The position numbers and the translations under genes were made by a program. A stretch of 40,000 bases of DNA from Mesostigma viride (lineage: Eukaryota; Streptophyta; Mesostigmatophyceae; Mesostigmatales; Mesostigmataceae), in contig RPFO01000565.1 in assembly GCA_009746045.1 (NCBI GenBank), forward strand, positions 1 to 40,000, written 5' to 3'. Below the pieces are notes generated by a model that made no database searches, had not been told where the DNA came from, and worked only from the letters and a program-made list of their open reading frames with translations. Within the stretch, counting starts at the first letter, position 1. Each line of letters starts with the position of its first letter. Below are positions 10,801 through 37,116 of the stretch, piece after piece.

Positions 10801-13232
10801 CGGCACTTTGAAGCCCGCCGGTGCTATAATTCCTATCGTCCACGCATGTTTTCCCCTGCCTCAAACCGCACGTTGCATTTAAATCTGGAGCCCAAAATTC
10901 ACTGAAAACGTGTGCCAGCCGGTAGCAAACTGGGCCAAGCTGCCACGGAATGGTGGTACCGCCTGCCGTCCGGCACTTTGAAGCCCGCCGGTGCTATAAT
11001 TCCTATCGTCCACGCATGTTTTCCCCTGCCTCAAACCGCACGTTGCATTTAAATCTGGAGCCCAAAATTCACTGAAAACGTGTGCCAGCCGGTAGCAAAC
11101 TGGGCCAAGCTGCCACGGAATGGTGGTACCGCCTGCCGTCCGGCACTTTGAAGCCCGCCGGTGCTATAATTCCTATCGTCCACGCATGTTTTCCCCTGCC
11201 TCAAACCGCACGTTGCATTTAAATCTGGAGCCCAAAATTCACTGAAAACGTGTGCCAGCCGGTAGCAAACTGGGCCAAGCTGCCACGGAATGGTGGTACC
11301 GCCTGCCGTCCGGCACTTTGAAGCCCGCCGGTGCTATAATTCCTATCGTCCACGCATGTTTTCCCCTGCCTCAAACCGCACGTTGCATTTAAATCTGGAG
11401 CCCAAAATTCACTGAAAACGTGTGCCAGCCGGTAGCAAACTGGGCCAAGCTGCCACGGAATGGTGGTACCGCCTGCCGTCCGGCACTTTGAAGCCCGCCG
11501 GTGCTATAATTCCTATCGTCCACGCATGTTTTCCCCTGCCTCAAACCGCACGTTGCATTTAAATCTGGAGCCCAAAATTCACTGAAAACGTGTGCCAGCC
11601 GGTAGCAAACTGGGCCAAGCTGCCACGGAATGGTGGTACCGCCTGCCGTCCGGCACTTTGAAGCCCGCCGGTGCTATAATTCCTATCGTCCACGCATGTT
11701 TTCCCCTGCCTCAAACCGCACGTTGCATTTAAATCTGGAGCCCAAAATTCACTGAAAACGTGTGCCAGCCGGTAGCAAACTGGGCCAAGCTGCCACGGAA
11801 TGGTGGTACCGCCTGCCGTCCGGCACTTTGAAGCCCGCCGGTGCTATAATTCCTATCGTCCACGCATGTTTTCCCCTGCCTCAAACCGCACGTTGCATTT
11901 AAATCTGGAGCCCAAAATTCACTGAAAACGTGTGCCAGCCGGTAGCAAACTGGGCCAAGCTGCCACGGAATGGTGGTACCGCCTGCCGTCCGGCACTTTG
12001 AAGCCCGCCGGTGCTATAATTCCTATCGTCCACGCATGTTTTCCCCTGCCTCAAACCGCACGTTGCATTTAAATCTGGAGCCCAAAATTCACTGAAAACG
12101 TGTGCCAGCCGGTAGCAAACTGGGCCAAGCTGCCACGGAATGGTGGTACCGCCTGCCGTCCGGCACTTTGAAGCCCGCCGGTGCTATAATTCCTATCGTC
12201 CACGCATGTTTTCCCCTGCCTCAAACCGCACGTTGCATTTAAATCTGGAGCCCAAAATTCACTGAAAACGTGTGCCAGCCGGTAGCAAACTGGGCCAAGC
12301 TGCCACGGAATGGTGGTACCGCCTGCCGTCCGGCACTTTGAAGCCCGCCGGTGCTATAATTCCTATCGTCCACGCATGTTTTCCCCTGCCTCAAACCGCA
12401 CGTTGCATTTAAATCTGGAGCCCAAAATTCACTGAAAACGTGTGCCAGCCGGTAGCAAACTGGGCCAAGCTGCCACGGAATGGTGGTACCGCCTGCCGTC
12501 CGGCACTTTGAAGCCCGCCGGTGCTATAATTCCTATCGTCCACGCATGTTTTCCCCTGCCTCAAACCGCACGTTGCATTTAAATCTGGAGCCCAAAATTC
12601 ACTGAAAACGTGTGCCAGCCGGTAGCAAACTGGGCCAAGCTGCCACGGAATGGTGGTACCGCCTGCCGTCCGGCACTTTGAAGCCCGCCGGTGCTATAAT
12701 TCCTATCGTCCACGCATGTTTTCCCCTGCCTCAAACCGCACGTTGCATTTAAATCTGGAGCCCAAAATTCACTGAAAACGTGTGCCAGCCGGTAGCAAAC
12801 TGGGCCAAGCTGCCACGGAATGGTGGTACCGCCTGCCGTCCGGCACTTTGAAGCCCGCCGGTGCTATAATTCCTATCGTCCACGCATGTTTTCCCCTGCC
12901 TCAAACCGCACGTTGCATTTAAATCTGGAGCCCAAAATTCACTGAAAACGTGTGCCAGCCGGTAGCAAACTGGGCCAAGCTGCCACGGAATGGTGGTACC
13001 GCCTGCCGTCCGGCACTTTGAAGCCCGCCGGTGCTATAATTCCTATCGTCCACGCATGTTTTCCCCTGCCTCAAACCGCACGTTGCATTTAAATCTGGAG
13101 CCCAAAATTCACTGAAAACGTGTGCCAGCCGGTAGCAAACTGGGCCAAGCTGCCACGGAATGGTGGTACCGCCTGCCGTCCGGCACTTTGAAGCCCGCCG
13201 GTGCTATAATTCCTATCGTCCACGCATGTTTT
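4835..13232. repeat. Tandem array, 170-bp unit, 49 full copies plus 68 bp
   Basis: The unit beginning GGTACCGCCTGCC recurs every 170 bp from 4835 to 13165, and a final partial unit of 68 bp ends at 13232. I saw no substitution or indel between units. The unit length is not a multiple of three and units contain stops, so it does not encode a repeat protein. On the minus strand the array leads directly into the left LINE, and its far end abuts TTCGAATATATTTT, the word that also borders the other LINE copies. That position fits 5'-UTR promoter monomers of the LINE, comparable with mouse L1 monomers. A satellite that served as insertion target, or an assembly collapse or expansion, are alternatives. 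Confidence 0.97.
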
Positions 13233-13246
13233 TTCGAATATATTTT
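13233..13246. repeat. LINE target-site word, first copy
   Basis: TTCGAATATATTTT lies between the end of the 170-bp array and the short LINE 3' fragment. The first 13 bases recur at 13396 and 15174. Confidence 0.75.
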
Positions 13247-13395
13247 AAAAATATAATTACTTACAGCAGAGTGAAATCACTCAAACCAAAGCAAACGCCC
13301 AGCTATAAACCTATATACAGAGCCATGTCAAAGCTCTATACTACGATAAGACCAATGGAAACGCCTAACGGGAGGAACCTAATAGCCCTGCTGCT
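13247..13395 (-). mobile_element. Short LINE 3'-end fragment
   Basis: This is a second copy of the 3' tail found at 13410-13555. It differs from it by one G in the GGAGG/GGGAGG run and is cut off a few codons inside the end of the ORF, stop codon included. It has the TTCGAATATATTT word on both sides, as expected for a heavily 5'-truncated insertion. The near-identity implies recent origin. Confidence 0.75.
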
Positions 13396-13409
13396 TTCGA
13401 ATATATTTT
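13396..13409. repeat. LINE target-site word, second copy
   Basis: TTCGAATATATTTT separates the short 3' fragment from the 1.76-kb copy and is the 3'-side target duplication of that copy. Confidence 0.8.
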
Positions 13410-15173
13410 AAAAATATAATTACTTACAGCAGAGTGAAATCACTCAAACCAAAGCAAACGCCCAGCTATAAACCTATATACAGAGCCATGTCAAAGCTCT
13501 ATACTACGATAAGACCAATGGAAACGCCTAACGGAGGAACCTAATAGCCCTGCTGCACCGCAAAATCAGCCCGCGTACGGCGGAGCATGATGTCAGCCAT
13601 GGCCCGAGTCAGCGCCACCGACAAGCGCTGACGCCAATATGACGTCCAGGTCCGCGCCGACCATGGGGCCCGCTGGCCCTCCAGGTCCAGCCGGTCCTCC
13701 CGGAGCCGGCAACACTCCTTGAAGAAGGCGGAGGTCAGGGGCCCCATGGCCCCAAACTCCTCCAGGACAAAGGGCACCACACGATGGTGCCCGACGTCGC
13801 CGTAGGCCAGGAGCTTGGCCCGCTCCGCCCGGTCCGCCGTGTAACCTGCCGTGAGGGAGGCCCCAGCCACGTGGCTAAGAGCCAAGGGCCGCGCCACCGA
13901 AACGTCAATAAGCAGATGCCGGCCACCCCCCTCAAAGTCCAGCACCACGATGTCAGGCCGGTGGTTGGGGGAATAGAAGGCAGCGCCATCCGCATCCTCG
14001 GACCGGATGTTCGCGTGGGGGAAAACCGACCGAATCATGGCGAGCACCACCGTCAGGAGGACAGTGTGCAAATACAAATACCAATTCTGATTCTGTTGGC
14101 CCCCCATGCAGGCAAGGTAGTGAGTCCCCGTGGGATCCAGCGGCTGCCCACAGCTACCACAAGGCCGCCCGGCCGGAACAAGAGGCTGCGGGGCAAATAG
14201 CTGGTGCCGGAGCGCCACCGAGTAGTGGCTGGGAGCCAAGGCGAATGGGGGGGCCATGGGAAGAGCACGAAGGTACGCCGAGCCCACACTCCGCAAGGAA
14301 AGCGAGAACAGCCACGCACGTCCCTGGGCGTTGAGGTCCGCGAAAAGAGCAATCCAATCAGCCGTGTGCAGAATACCCGCGTAGGTTTTCTGGTGTTTAT
14401 CGATGACGCGAGCAGGGAATGCGGCGGGAGATTGAACGGAGGCGACCGAGGGAGTGCCGCGAGGGAGGTGGCGCTGTACCGCCTGAGCGGCACGGACGGG
14501 AGAACAGGCCTGCTGGATCTCAGCATAGGCCTCCTGGATGGCGGTGACGAAGGGCAAAGGGCTGCTGGGGTCCAGGAGGTCAGGCGCTGCCGTTGCCAAA
14601 AGGGGCAGAAGCCGGCAGCTTTCCGCCCACGACTGAGCGACGGAGCCCAAAAAGGCTGCTGGGGCCAGCCGGGCGGCACGAGTCAGACCGCAGCCACCCA
14701 TCCGTGCAGGCAGGGAGGCAATGCGAATAGCATGTGGCGGGAGGTCGGGGCCCGGGACCAGCTGCGCCAAGGCCGACTGGATGCGCTCGTCGTGGCCCTC
14801 GGCGGCCAGCCGGACCTGAGACGGAAGAGCGCCCCGGAGCCAGTGAACGACGCGAGGGTGAGCGCAAAACCACAGAAGCAGACCCTTGGTCTGCGAATCA
14901 TGAAGGCGCGCAATCAAGGGCAGTACCTCAGTGCGTGCCTCGAGGGCGGCCCGCAGAGCATCGATGACAAACGCGGGGTCGCCAACCGGAACGCCGAGGA
15001 CATCCAACCCATGGAGGCGCTCGTCCCGGCCCAAGAGCTGGGGCGGAAAGCCGGAGCAATCACCTTGGGGCGAGTACACCGCGCACTTGGCAAGGGTCAA
15101 CTGGAGGTTGATGTCGGCCACCGCGGTCTGCAGTGCCAGCAGAGCCGCGGTGGTGTCCGGCACAGGGCCCAGA
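13410..15173 (-). mobile_element. 5'-truncated RLE-type LINE, right copy
   Basis: The copy has a 3' untranslated tail (13410-13540) and an open frame for the RT C-terminus and endonuclease. It stops abruptly at 15173, just downstream of where the YxDD box would be; the left copy continues past this point. The 13-bp word TTCGAATATATTT is present at both edges (13396 and 15174), a target-site duplication. 5' truncation with duplicated target is typical of target-primed reverse transcription. There is no long poly(A) tail. Confidence 0.88.
13541..15173 (-). pseudogene. LINE ORF C-terminus: RT thumb region, CCHC motif, restriction-like endonuclease
   Basis: About 540 codons are open, from the truncation at 15173 to TAG at 13541-13543. 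No start is chosen because the true start lies in the missing 5' part. The first third matches the segment following the RT active site (L-A-K-C-A-V, then G-V-P-V-G). At about 14106-14162 is CGSCGQPLDPTGTHYLAC, a CX2CX9HX3C zinc motif placed as in R2-type elements. About 50 codons on, at about 13890-13965, come RPDIVVLDF and LLIDVSV, fitting the PD...D core of the PD-(D/E)XK-like nuclease that nicks target DNA; the usual lysine is not obvious. The protein cannot reverse-transcribe without its palm domain. The plus-strand ORF across this region is antisense. Confidence 0.85.
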
Positions 15174-15187
15174 TTCGAATATATTTA
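15174..15187. repeat. LINE target-site word, third copy
   Basis: TTCGAATATATTTA lies directly 5' of the truncated LINE; its first 13 bases match 13233 and 13396. It continues into ordinary balanced-GC DNA, so this edge is likely the original genomic target. Confidence 0.8.
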
Positions 15188-16129
15188 GTATATCGCATGG
15201 TACTGTGTGACGTGGCCACTATAGAATCTCTCCCGCCCACATGCGGCGTGGGACACAACAACAACAACAACAACAACAACGACGACGACGACTGTGACGT
15301 GTACGGTTGCATCATCAGAAACAGCAGCTGTGTGCATATTGTGCGGCGTGGGAATCAACATTCAACGACCACAAACAACAACAACAGTGTACCGGGATCC
15401 GTCGTAACTCGACTCATTACGATATTTTACCTCGGGCCGTGTTCACTGTTCTTGATATTCTTGGTGAAAATGGTACCTTGTAGGTTTATACTCGATCGCT
15501 TTTTACAATGAAAATAAAGGCCTGCTTACTCGTCAGCCTGGCCGCCTGAAATATTGTTGGCCGTTGGGAATGATATTCAGACGTACGTCGATCATGATGC
15601 ACAAGCATATTTATCGCTGCATGGTTTTCCAGGTTCCTACGCACGTATGCACGTACTTGAATAATTAGTGGTGGCGCTATAAGTTTTGCTACGATATATG
15701 CATGCGGTAAATCCTGCAGCCAAACGGGAAGGGGAGAAGTGCAGGTATATATACAGGGCCGGCGGGCAGGCCACCCGCGTACCAGGTACTAGCCACAGCC
15801 ACGGCCAACGCGGGCGCCCCGCGTCGAGCACTACTTATAAGGATAGTACTGCGCGCGCGCGGGGTCATGATGGTGACTCATGAGGGCCACGCAAGGGGCC
15901 ATATCTTAGTATTATAATCATATTCAAAAGCCAGAGCACTTGACGTCTAATTAACCTACGCCTGGACATACAAAACATTATGGCCCCATGGTCTCTACGG
16001 GAACTGTGTTGCTGCGCATGCGGTGCTTCATGGCTCATGAGGAACCCGGCGGGCAATTGAGAATTCTCGAAGTCTATCCTCTTAGTCGCCCTCTGCTCAT
16101 GTACTATATATATATGAAATACTAATAAC
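15188..16129. other. Spacer between LINE cluster and phosphodiesterase gene
   Basis: No gene was recognised. It contains an AAC then GAC trinucleotide run at 15254-15293. A TA-rich TACTATATATATATG stretch at about 16100-16115 lies just before the first phosphodiesterase ATG and could be a TATA-like element, but a transcription start cannot be read from sequence. Confidence 0.5.
15254..15293. repeat. Trinucleotide microsatellite (AAC)n(GAC)n
   Basis: About nine AAC units are followed by about four GAC units. Confidence 0.9.
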
Positions 16130-31562
<15,433 letters not shown>

Positions 31563-31829
31563 GTGGGTATAAAGCTGTCACCATTTGATATCGTGTTGGG
31601 GATTGATGCAGCTTTCGCCTTGGTTCCCACACATAGGATATCCTGTAATCAGGGGATTCGGGCAGTTGATAGCGTGCTTGGGGGCTGCACGCGTATAGGC
31701 AACCAGCGCAGGCGTTCCTTGTCTTCGATTCGCATGCGAATTCTATTGGATACAACGCGACTCTTAAGAAAGATGTCCCATCAATGTTCGTACGCCGTAC
31801 CGTATTACTATCTAGGCTATACCCTTTTG
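31563..31829 (+). other. Start of phosphodiesterase intron 9
   Basis: Opens with GTGGGT. No exon, repeat or RNA gene was seen before the first retroelement-type repeat. Confidence 0.55.
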
Positions 31830-31952
31830 TGTATCCCTTGCTCCCACTCCACCAACTTCTTATTGAAAACATTAAGTGGTCGCTTAAAATGGACAGCAAA
31901 ATGGCGTCCCCTGCCATTTGCAGTTCTCCGAGCAAAGTTTGCGAATCCCCAA
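31830..31952 (+). repeat. 123-bp direct repeat, copy 1
   Basis: Begins TGTATCC and ends GCGAATCCCCAA; it recurs at 32438-32560 with very few changes. The pair brackets 485 bp that include the 453-bp repeat. TG...CA-like ends suggest a miniature LTR element, but I found no matching target duplication. Confidence 0.85.
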
Positions 31953-31980
31953 GACAACAAAACACAGGGAGGGTGGGTGG

Positions 31981-32433
31981 GCAAGAAAAAAGACCTTCCC
32001 CTTCCTCGCAAGGTCCCTAAAAAGACGACACAACACGCTACATGGCAACGCCCCTAAAAAAAATCCCAGCCTTACTGACACAACTAATGTCAGACCGGCA
32101 ACTACGAAATGTCAGCAAAATGATTCGAGTCAGAACTTTTAACTACACTAGTCGCCAATCAAAGGCAGTTTCAGGCCAGCATACAAAATTAAAAGGCCTT
32201 ATAAATACGACCTTTTTAACCGCCTGAACAACAACGAAAACTGCCCGTAACTAATCACCCAGTTACAAAATCCAAACTGATTATCATCCGCTAAAAACGG
32301 CCCTAGTCGCCGGCCATGCCAGCGAAACTGGAACCCCAAGAGCGTGCCACGTAATCTTTGCCGCTGTCAGGAACACTTCGATTGCGGCGTTCGTTCTCGC
32401 CCATTATAAGAAACTATTTTCAGAGAAATCCGA
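31981..32433 (+). repeat. 453-bp direct repeat, left copy
   Basis: Same length as 39270-39722, with about five substitutions and no indels. It starts GCAAGAAAAAAGACC, ends GAGAAATCCGA and has a TATA-like TTATAAATA about two fifths of the way in, as an LTR promoter might. No matching target duplication was found around the two copies. Confidence 0.92.
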
Positions 32434-32437
32434 TTCG

Positions 32438-32560
32438 TGTATCCATTGCTCCCACTCCACCAACTTCTTATTGAAAACATTAAGTGGTCGCTTAAAATGG
32501 ACAGCAAAATGGCGTCCCCTGCCATTTGCAGTTCTCCGAGCAAAGTTTGCGAATCCCCAA
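32438..32560 (+). repeat. 123-bp direct repeat, copy 2
   Basis: Second copy of 31830-31952, starting TGTATCCATTG. Confidence 0.85.
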
Positions 32561-33390
32561 CTCCCCCACGCCTGGCTGACTCAAAGCCGCTCCCATCTCT
32601 CCAAGGACCGCGTGTCCATTGAGAATGCCCTGCCGCAATGGACCCCGTTTTAACACCAGCAGCTGTGGATGCATTGATGCACTGTTATAGGTAACCACAT
32701 TCTTGCGAATTGACCCTTTGCAGGGCCCGCCACCGACCTTAAAGAAGGCCTCCCCTCTGATCGGCAACAGGAGTTGTTGTTGTTGCGAAGACAAAGAAGA
32801 AGACGCAGCGATCAAGCAATTACCGAAACCCCAAGTTTCGTTTCTCACTATATTTCGCCACGACCCCTTTAGGAGAGCATCGTCCTTGACAGGGGGCACA
32901 CCCCCGCACCTACCATGCTAACAGATTTACCGTTAGGCATATAATCAAGGCCGCATATCAGCCCTCACCCCCAGCGCCGAGACCGCGCGCCAAACAACGG
33001 TGTGAGTGAGAATATTTTTAAATTTATTAAAATTATCGCCACGACCTCAACTAGTCCAACCCGGAGCGCAAGCATCCCCAGGTACGAACCAGCCCAAGGC
33101 AGGCCAGCCAACGTCACAGAACCTTAACCCGAAGCGCAAGCATCCCCAGGTACAAGGCTGCCACGCAGGCCAGCCCTTCCGTTTCGACAAGCAGATCTTC
33201 CCCTTCATATTTGATCTGAATATTGCACTAGCGCAGCCCAACCTCCTGCGCAGATTCCCAACCATCCGGACCCAGATCCAAAGTGAGAATCAGTCCGGAC
33301 ACTTGGCAGCCGCTGTTACTTCTGTGAAACCGGAAGCTCAGGGGCTGCCGCCCGTCTGTTAATTTAATTAAGCCCTGCGCCCGAGCGGGC
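32561..33390. other. Unassigned segment between repeats and LTR element
   Basis: A short open stretch at 33006-33362 (118 codons, PFRFDKQIFPFIFDLNIALA and neighbours) shows no family I know. It includes two copies of GCGCAAGCATCCCCAGGTAC about 68 bp apart (33066 and 33134). It could be retroelement or host remnant. Confidence 0.4.
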
Positions 33391-33395
33391 ACAAG
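33391..33395. repeat. 5-bp target-site duplication, left
   Basis: ACAAG directly before the AGTTAGT end of the LTR; it recurs after the last LTR at 39202. Confidence 0.8.
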
Positions 33396-33783
33396 AGTTA
33401 GTCTAAGTCTCCCGCCTGTAGCCTAAGTGGACACGTGCCAGCACCGCCGGTACCCAATTGGGTACTGGGACGGTGCTGGACTAGAGCAGTCGTGGCATGG
33501 ACACGTGGCTATACTCAGTATGTGATGAGCCGGTACCACAGTACCGGGACTGTAGTTGTCATGTTAGGACTGACTAGATCAGGTTGTAACTGATAGGCTA
33601 GTCCGTCCAGGATCAGAAAGTTAGGCTTAACTTACGCAAAGTCTGGTCAGCCGCAAGTGACGGCTGACCAGCAGTATATGTGCCATTCTATCCTCATGCC
33701 AAGGTGTCTCGTCGTTTCCACACAAGCCATTTGGCATTGTCTGCGTGCACTGAGCTTTCCAGTTCTCTGTATGCTCACTAACT
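33396..33783 (+). repeat. 5' LTR of outer element
   Basis: It begins AGTTAGT and ends ACTAACT, a 7-bp terminal inverted repeat in place of the usual TG...CA. Similar, inverted, to 38695-39081. Confidence 0.82.
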
Positions 33784-33877
33784 TGCATTAAAAAACACCC
33801 CGAAAGGAACGTGTTTTTACGACGAGCGAACAGAAGCGTTCATTCCAAACCCCATTTTACACTCACTTTCTCTAAAA

Positions 33878-35475
33878 ATGTCGTCGAACCCCAACAACAA
33901 CAACAAGGGCAAGGCCCTCATGAGTGAGGTATCCTCAGAGGAGGAGGTGCGGCGGCACTCCTCTTCGTCCCCGACGTCAGATGACTCGGGGACGTCTGAC
34001 TCAATCCTGGCGAGCATGCGCCAGGACTTTTCGGACAGGTCCAATCTGGATCCGATGCATCCCGACGACGTGGCCATGGAGGAGCAGGACCCGTCGTACA
34101 GGGATGTGGTGGAGAGGGTGGTGCGCATTCCTCTTATGCGCTGGACGAGGGGTTCGACCCCGGTGGTGGTTCCGAGGGGACCGCCATACGCACCATGCGG
34201 CGCGGGGCCGGGGGCCTCCTCGTCGGGAGAGCAGTCGGGAGGGGATTCTGGCAGCGAGTCGGAGTCCAGCTCGCTTGGGCTGCTCGGGCTGCAGCCTTCG
34301 TCGGCAGACGAGGCTCGCATCGCGCAGGTGGCAGCTGATGCTGCAGTGGCACGTAGCCTGCAGGAGCAGGAGTCCGCGGAGGAGAGGCGGTTGGACGTGC
34401 GCTCACGTGAGCGCGCCCAGCAGATGAAGGATGCTGCTCGGGTCCGCGCGGCCCTGAGGAGGCCAGTATCGCCGACTCACGAGGTGGTGAGGCGGGGGGA
34501 CCTGGCGTGTTTTCAGCGACTTCGTCGTTTAGCGACGATCCCTAAAGAGATCGACGGGATTCTTCAGGAATCCGAGTTCTCTTTGACGGGGCCGTCGGCA
34601 TTGAGGCCGACGACTTGGTGGAGATGACGCCGGCGATGCAGGCGCGAGAAAAGGAGGCGCAGCGGAGGCTGGCGGCCTTCAAGGCCGAGCGTGAGAGGAA
34701 GCAGCGGCGGAGGAATGTGCTTGAGCAGAGGAAGCTGCGCGAGCAGCGGGAACGTGATCGGGCGGCAGAGCTCGCTGCGCGGATCCGGGTGAAGATGTCA
34801 CACACCAAGGTGCGGTGCGAACATCTGGCCCGCGACATGAAGTCGTGGAAATACAGGAAGGTCGCCGAGCTGGCGCCATCGCAGGGGCCGGCCCGCAGGG
34901 AGGCCGAGGAGCGGTACCGCAGGAAGCTGGCCGCCTGGGAGGAGAGCGTCGGCAGGCTGGAGCGTCGGATGCTTAAGCAGCGGCGACGCATGTCAAAAAA
35001 CATGAAGAAGGCAGCTGTGCGTGGGCCGCTGGGGGAGGCGGTGAGGGCAGAGTTTGGTTTGATGCCAGATGAGGATGTTTCAACGGAGCAGCTTTATCAT
35101 TTTCTGTCACAACCCACCCACACCATCTCCAACAGAGATGGTACAGCAGCGCGTACACGGGTGACGCACCGGGGCGAACCCGGGCCAGCGACATTGTCGC
35201 ACCGAGAGGACGTCCGGGAGCAACTCCGTCTGGCGCATGAGATGCTAGACGAGGGGAGGGAGCTCACCCCTGCAGAGCACGGCAGGCTGGCAGACACGGT
35301 GGCCAGTTGGTTGCATCACTGAAGCCAGCCAAGCGACGGGCACACGCTGAGGCATGTGCACCACGACCCAAGCGCAGGAGGGATGAGGGGGAGGATGGTG
35401 GAGAAAGGGGGGGCAACCAGGGCGGGGGAGGACAAGGCGACCAAGAATCTGCACCAGCGCAACGAGCGGGCGGGG

Positions 35476-35512
<37 letters not shown>

Positions 35513-35730
35513 GCCACCCGCAGGAACTACCACCACCAACAACATGGCCTTGTGTAGGCCCAGGTTTGATCCCAGGAAGAAAGAGGATAAGCTAGTATTC
35601 CCGGGGCTGCCAGAGGGCCATACCCAGGATGAGGCTAGGGAATGGTTGTTCAAGCTCTCACATGCTTATGCTAGTGATAACGTTCGTGACTGGTTTGCAT
35701 CCCTGCGTGCATCCACACCTATTCATCAAT
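33878..35730 (+). pseudogene. Gag-like gene of outer LTR element, broken and truncated
   Basis: It starts with ATG 95 bp after the LTR (MSSNPNNNNKGKALM). In order: a Ser/Glu-rich acidic N-terminus, a very Arg/Glu/Ala-rich coiled-coil-like middle (SLQEQESAEERRLDVRSRER), a polyGln run at about 35480-35515, and the start of a capsid-like domain (EWLFKLSHAYASDNVRDWFA). Against the minus copy it has one-base losses near 34605 and 35300 that shift the frame. It ends abruptly at about 35730 after TPIHQS, where the other copy continues AKPIQQL. Gag as packaging protein is inferred from layout and the zinc knuckle of the other copy. Confidence 0.72.
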
Positions 35731-37085
35731 CATGGCCTTGTATTTTATTGGCTAGCCTTTCAGCCACAGCCTCATGGCCCATAACCTTGTGCAGTTGCTC
35801 TCCTAGAGCACCATACGTGATTACCTTTTCTGCTGCTGCACTAAGGGAAGCTATGGTGGGGTCACGATCATGTGTGACAGGGTCATATCATATGCCACAT
35901 CCCAATTCACATCCTCACACTCAGGCAACACTTGGCAGACAGAAGGTAGCAGGTAACCATTTGTGAAAAATGGTGAGGGTAGCTTACAGGACTCTCCCTG
36001 GTCTGCTGCCCCCGCGCGGTTGTAGCGCCCCGGCGTGTTCTTGTTATGCCTGGGAGCCGTGCAGCGCGCTCCTGCTGCAATGGGGTGACGTGTTTTCCAA
36101 CAACCAGGACAAACATCCACGTCAGAGCCATAATCAGGTTTGCCCTTCCAGCAATCGTCCTTTAGGTGCCCCTTACATAGGCACCTAGTACAATGTTTGG
36201 TGGGGTCATGAGGCAACCTCTTGTCCCCCCCTGCTGGCTTAGCACCCCCTGGCTTGCTAGCTCCCCCCACTTTGTTTTCTGTTTTTGTTGTTGTTATTCT
36301 CCCCCCCCCCCTTATTTCCACCTCCCCCACTTTTATTGTTTTTGTTTTTATCCCCCCCCATTACCGCCTTCACCTGGGCCACCAGCGACTGCAACTGCTT
36401 TTTAGAGAGCCCCGTACCTGAGGCCTCCTCCCCCTTAACCTGCTTCACCTTTACATCCTTGGCTGCAGCATCAAATGGCTCTAGGCACTGCTGCACATAA
36501 GCCATTGCTTTCCTGAAGTCCTCCCACTTATCCTTCAGACCTGCCAGTATAACTGACAGCGTGGTAGGGTCCAGCTCTGCCTTTTGCAACCATAGGTGTA
36601 CTAGGTACTTGGCATTGAGCTTCTTAAGCTCCTCATCCCCCTCTATGTACATGACATACTTCTTGTTGTCACTGACATAGTCACGCTTGTTGACCTTGTG
36701 CGCCTCTATCCACTGGAAGCCCTTAAGTACTTCTAAGTGCTCCCTCGTGGTGACAAGTGGTCTAAGGTCTACCATGAACTGTGCCCACAAAACATTTTCT
36801 GCCACATCCACCCCACTGCTGGCACGCTTTTGGTACAATTGTACCAACTGCTGGATGGGCTTGGCAGATTGATGTATGGGTGTGGATGCACGCAGGGATG
36901 CAAACCAATCACGCACATTATCACTAGCATACGCATGTGAGAGCTTAAACAACCATTCTCTAGCCTCGTCTTAGGTATGGCCCTCTGGCAGCCCCGGGAA
37001 AACTAGCTTATCCTCTTTCTTCTTCGGATCAAACCTGGGCCTACACAAGGCCATGGTGGTTGTGGTTGTCGTTCCTGTGGGTGGC

Positions 37086-37116
<31 letters not shown>

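Noticed and set aside
4835-13232. CRISPR-like array
   Set aside because: There are no variable spacers; the whole 170-bp unit repeats without change and the host is a eukaryote.
13160-13411. 83-codon plus-strand ORF across the array edge
   Set aside because: It spans a satellite/LINE-tail junction, is antisense to the element and has no domain.
14204-15511. 435-codon plus-strand ORF
   Set aside because: It is antisense to the LINE endonuclease/RT frame, which has recognisable motifs; the plus frame has none and ends in an Asn/Asp microsatellite.
33784-33805. Primer-binding site after the 5' LTR
   Set aside because: The bases after ACTAACT (TTGCATTAAAAA) do not resemble the TGG-starting complement of a tRNA 3' end, so none is claimed.
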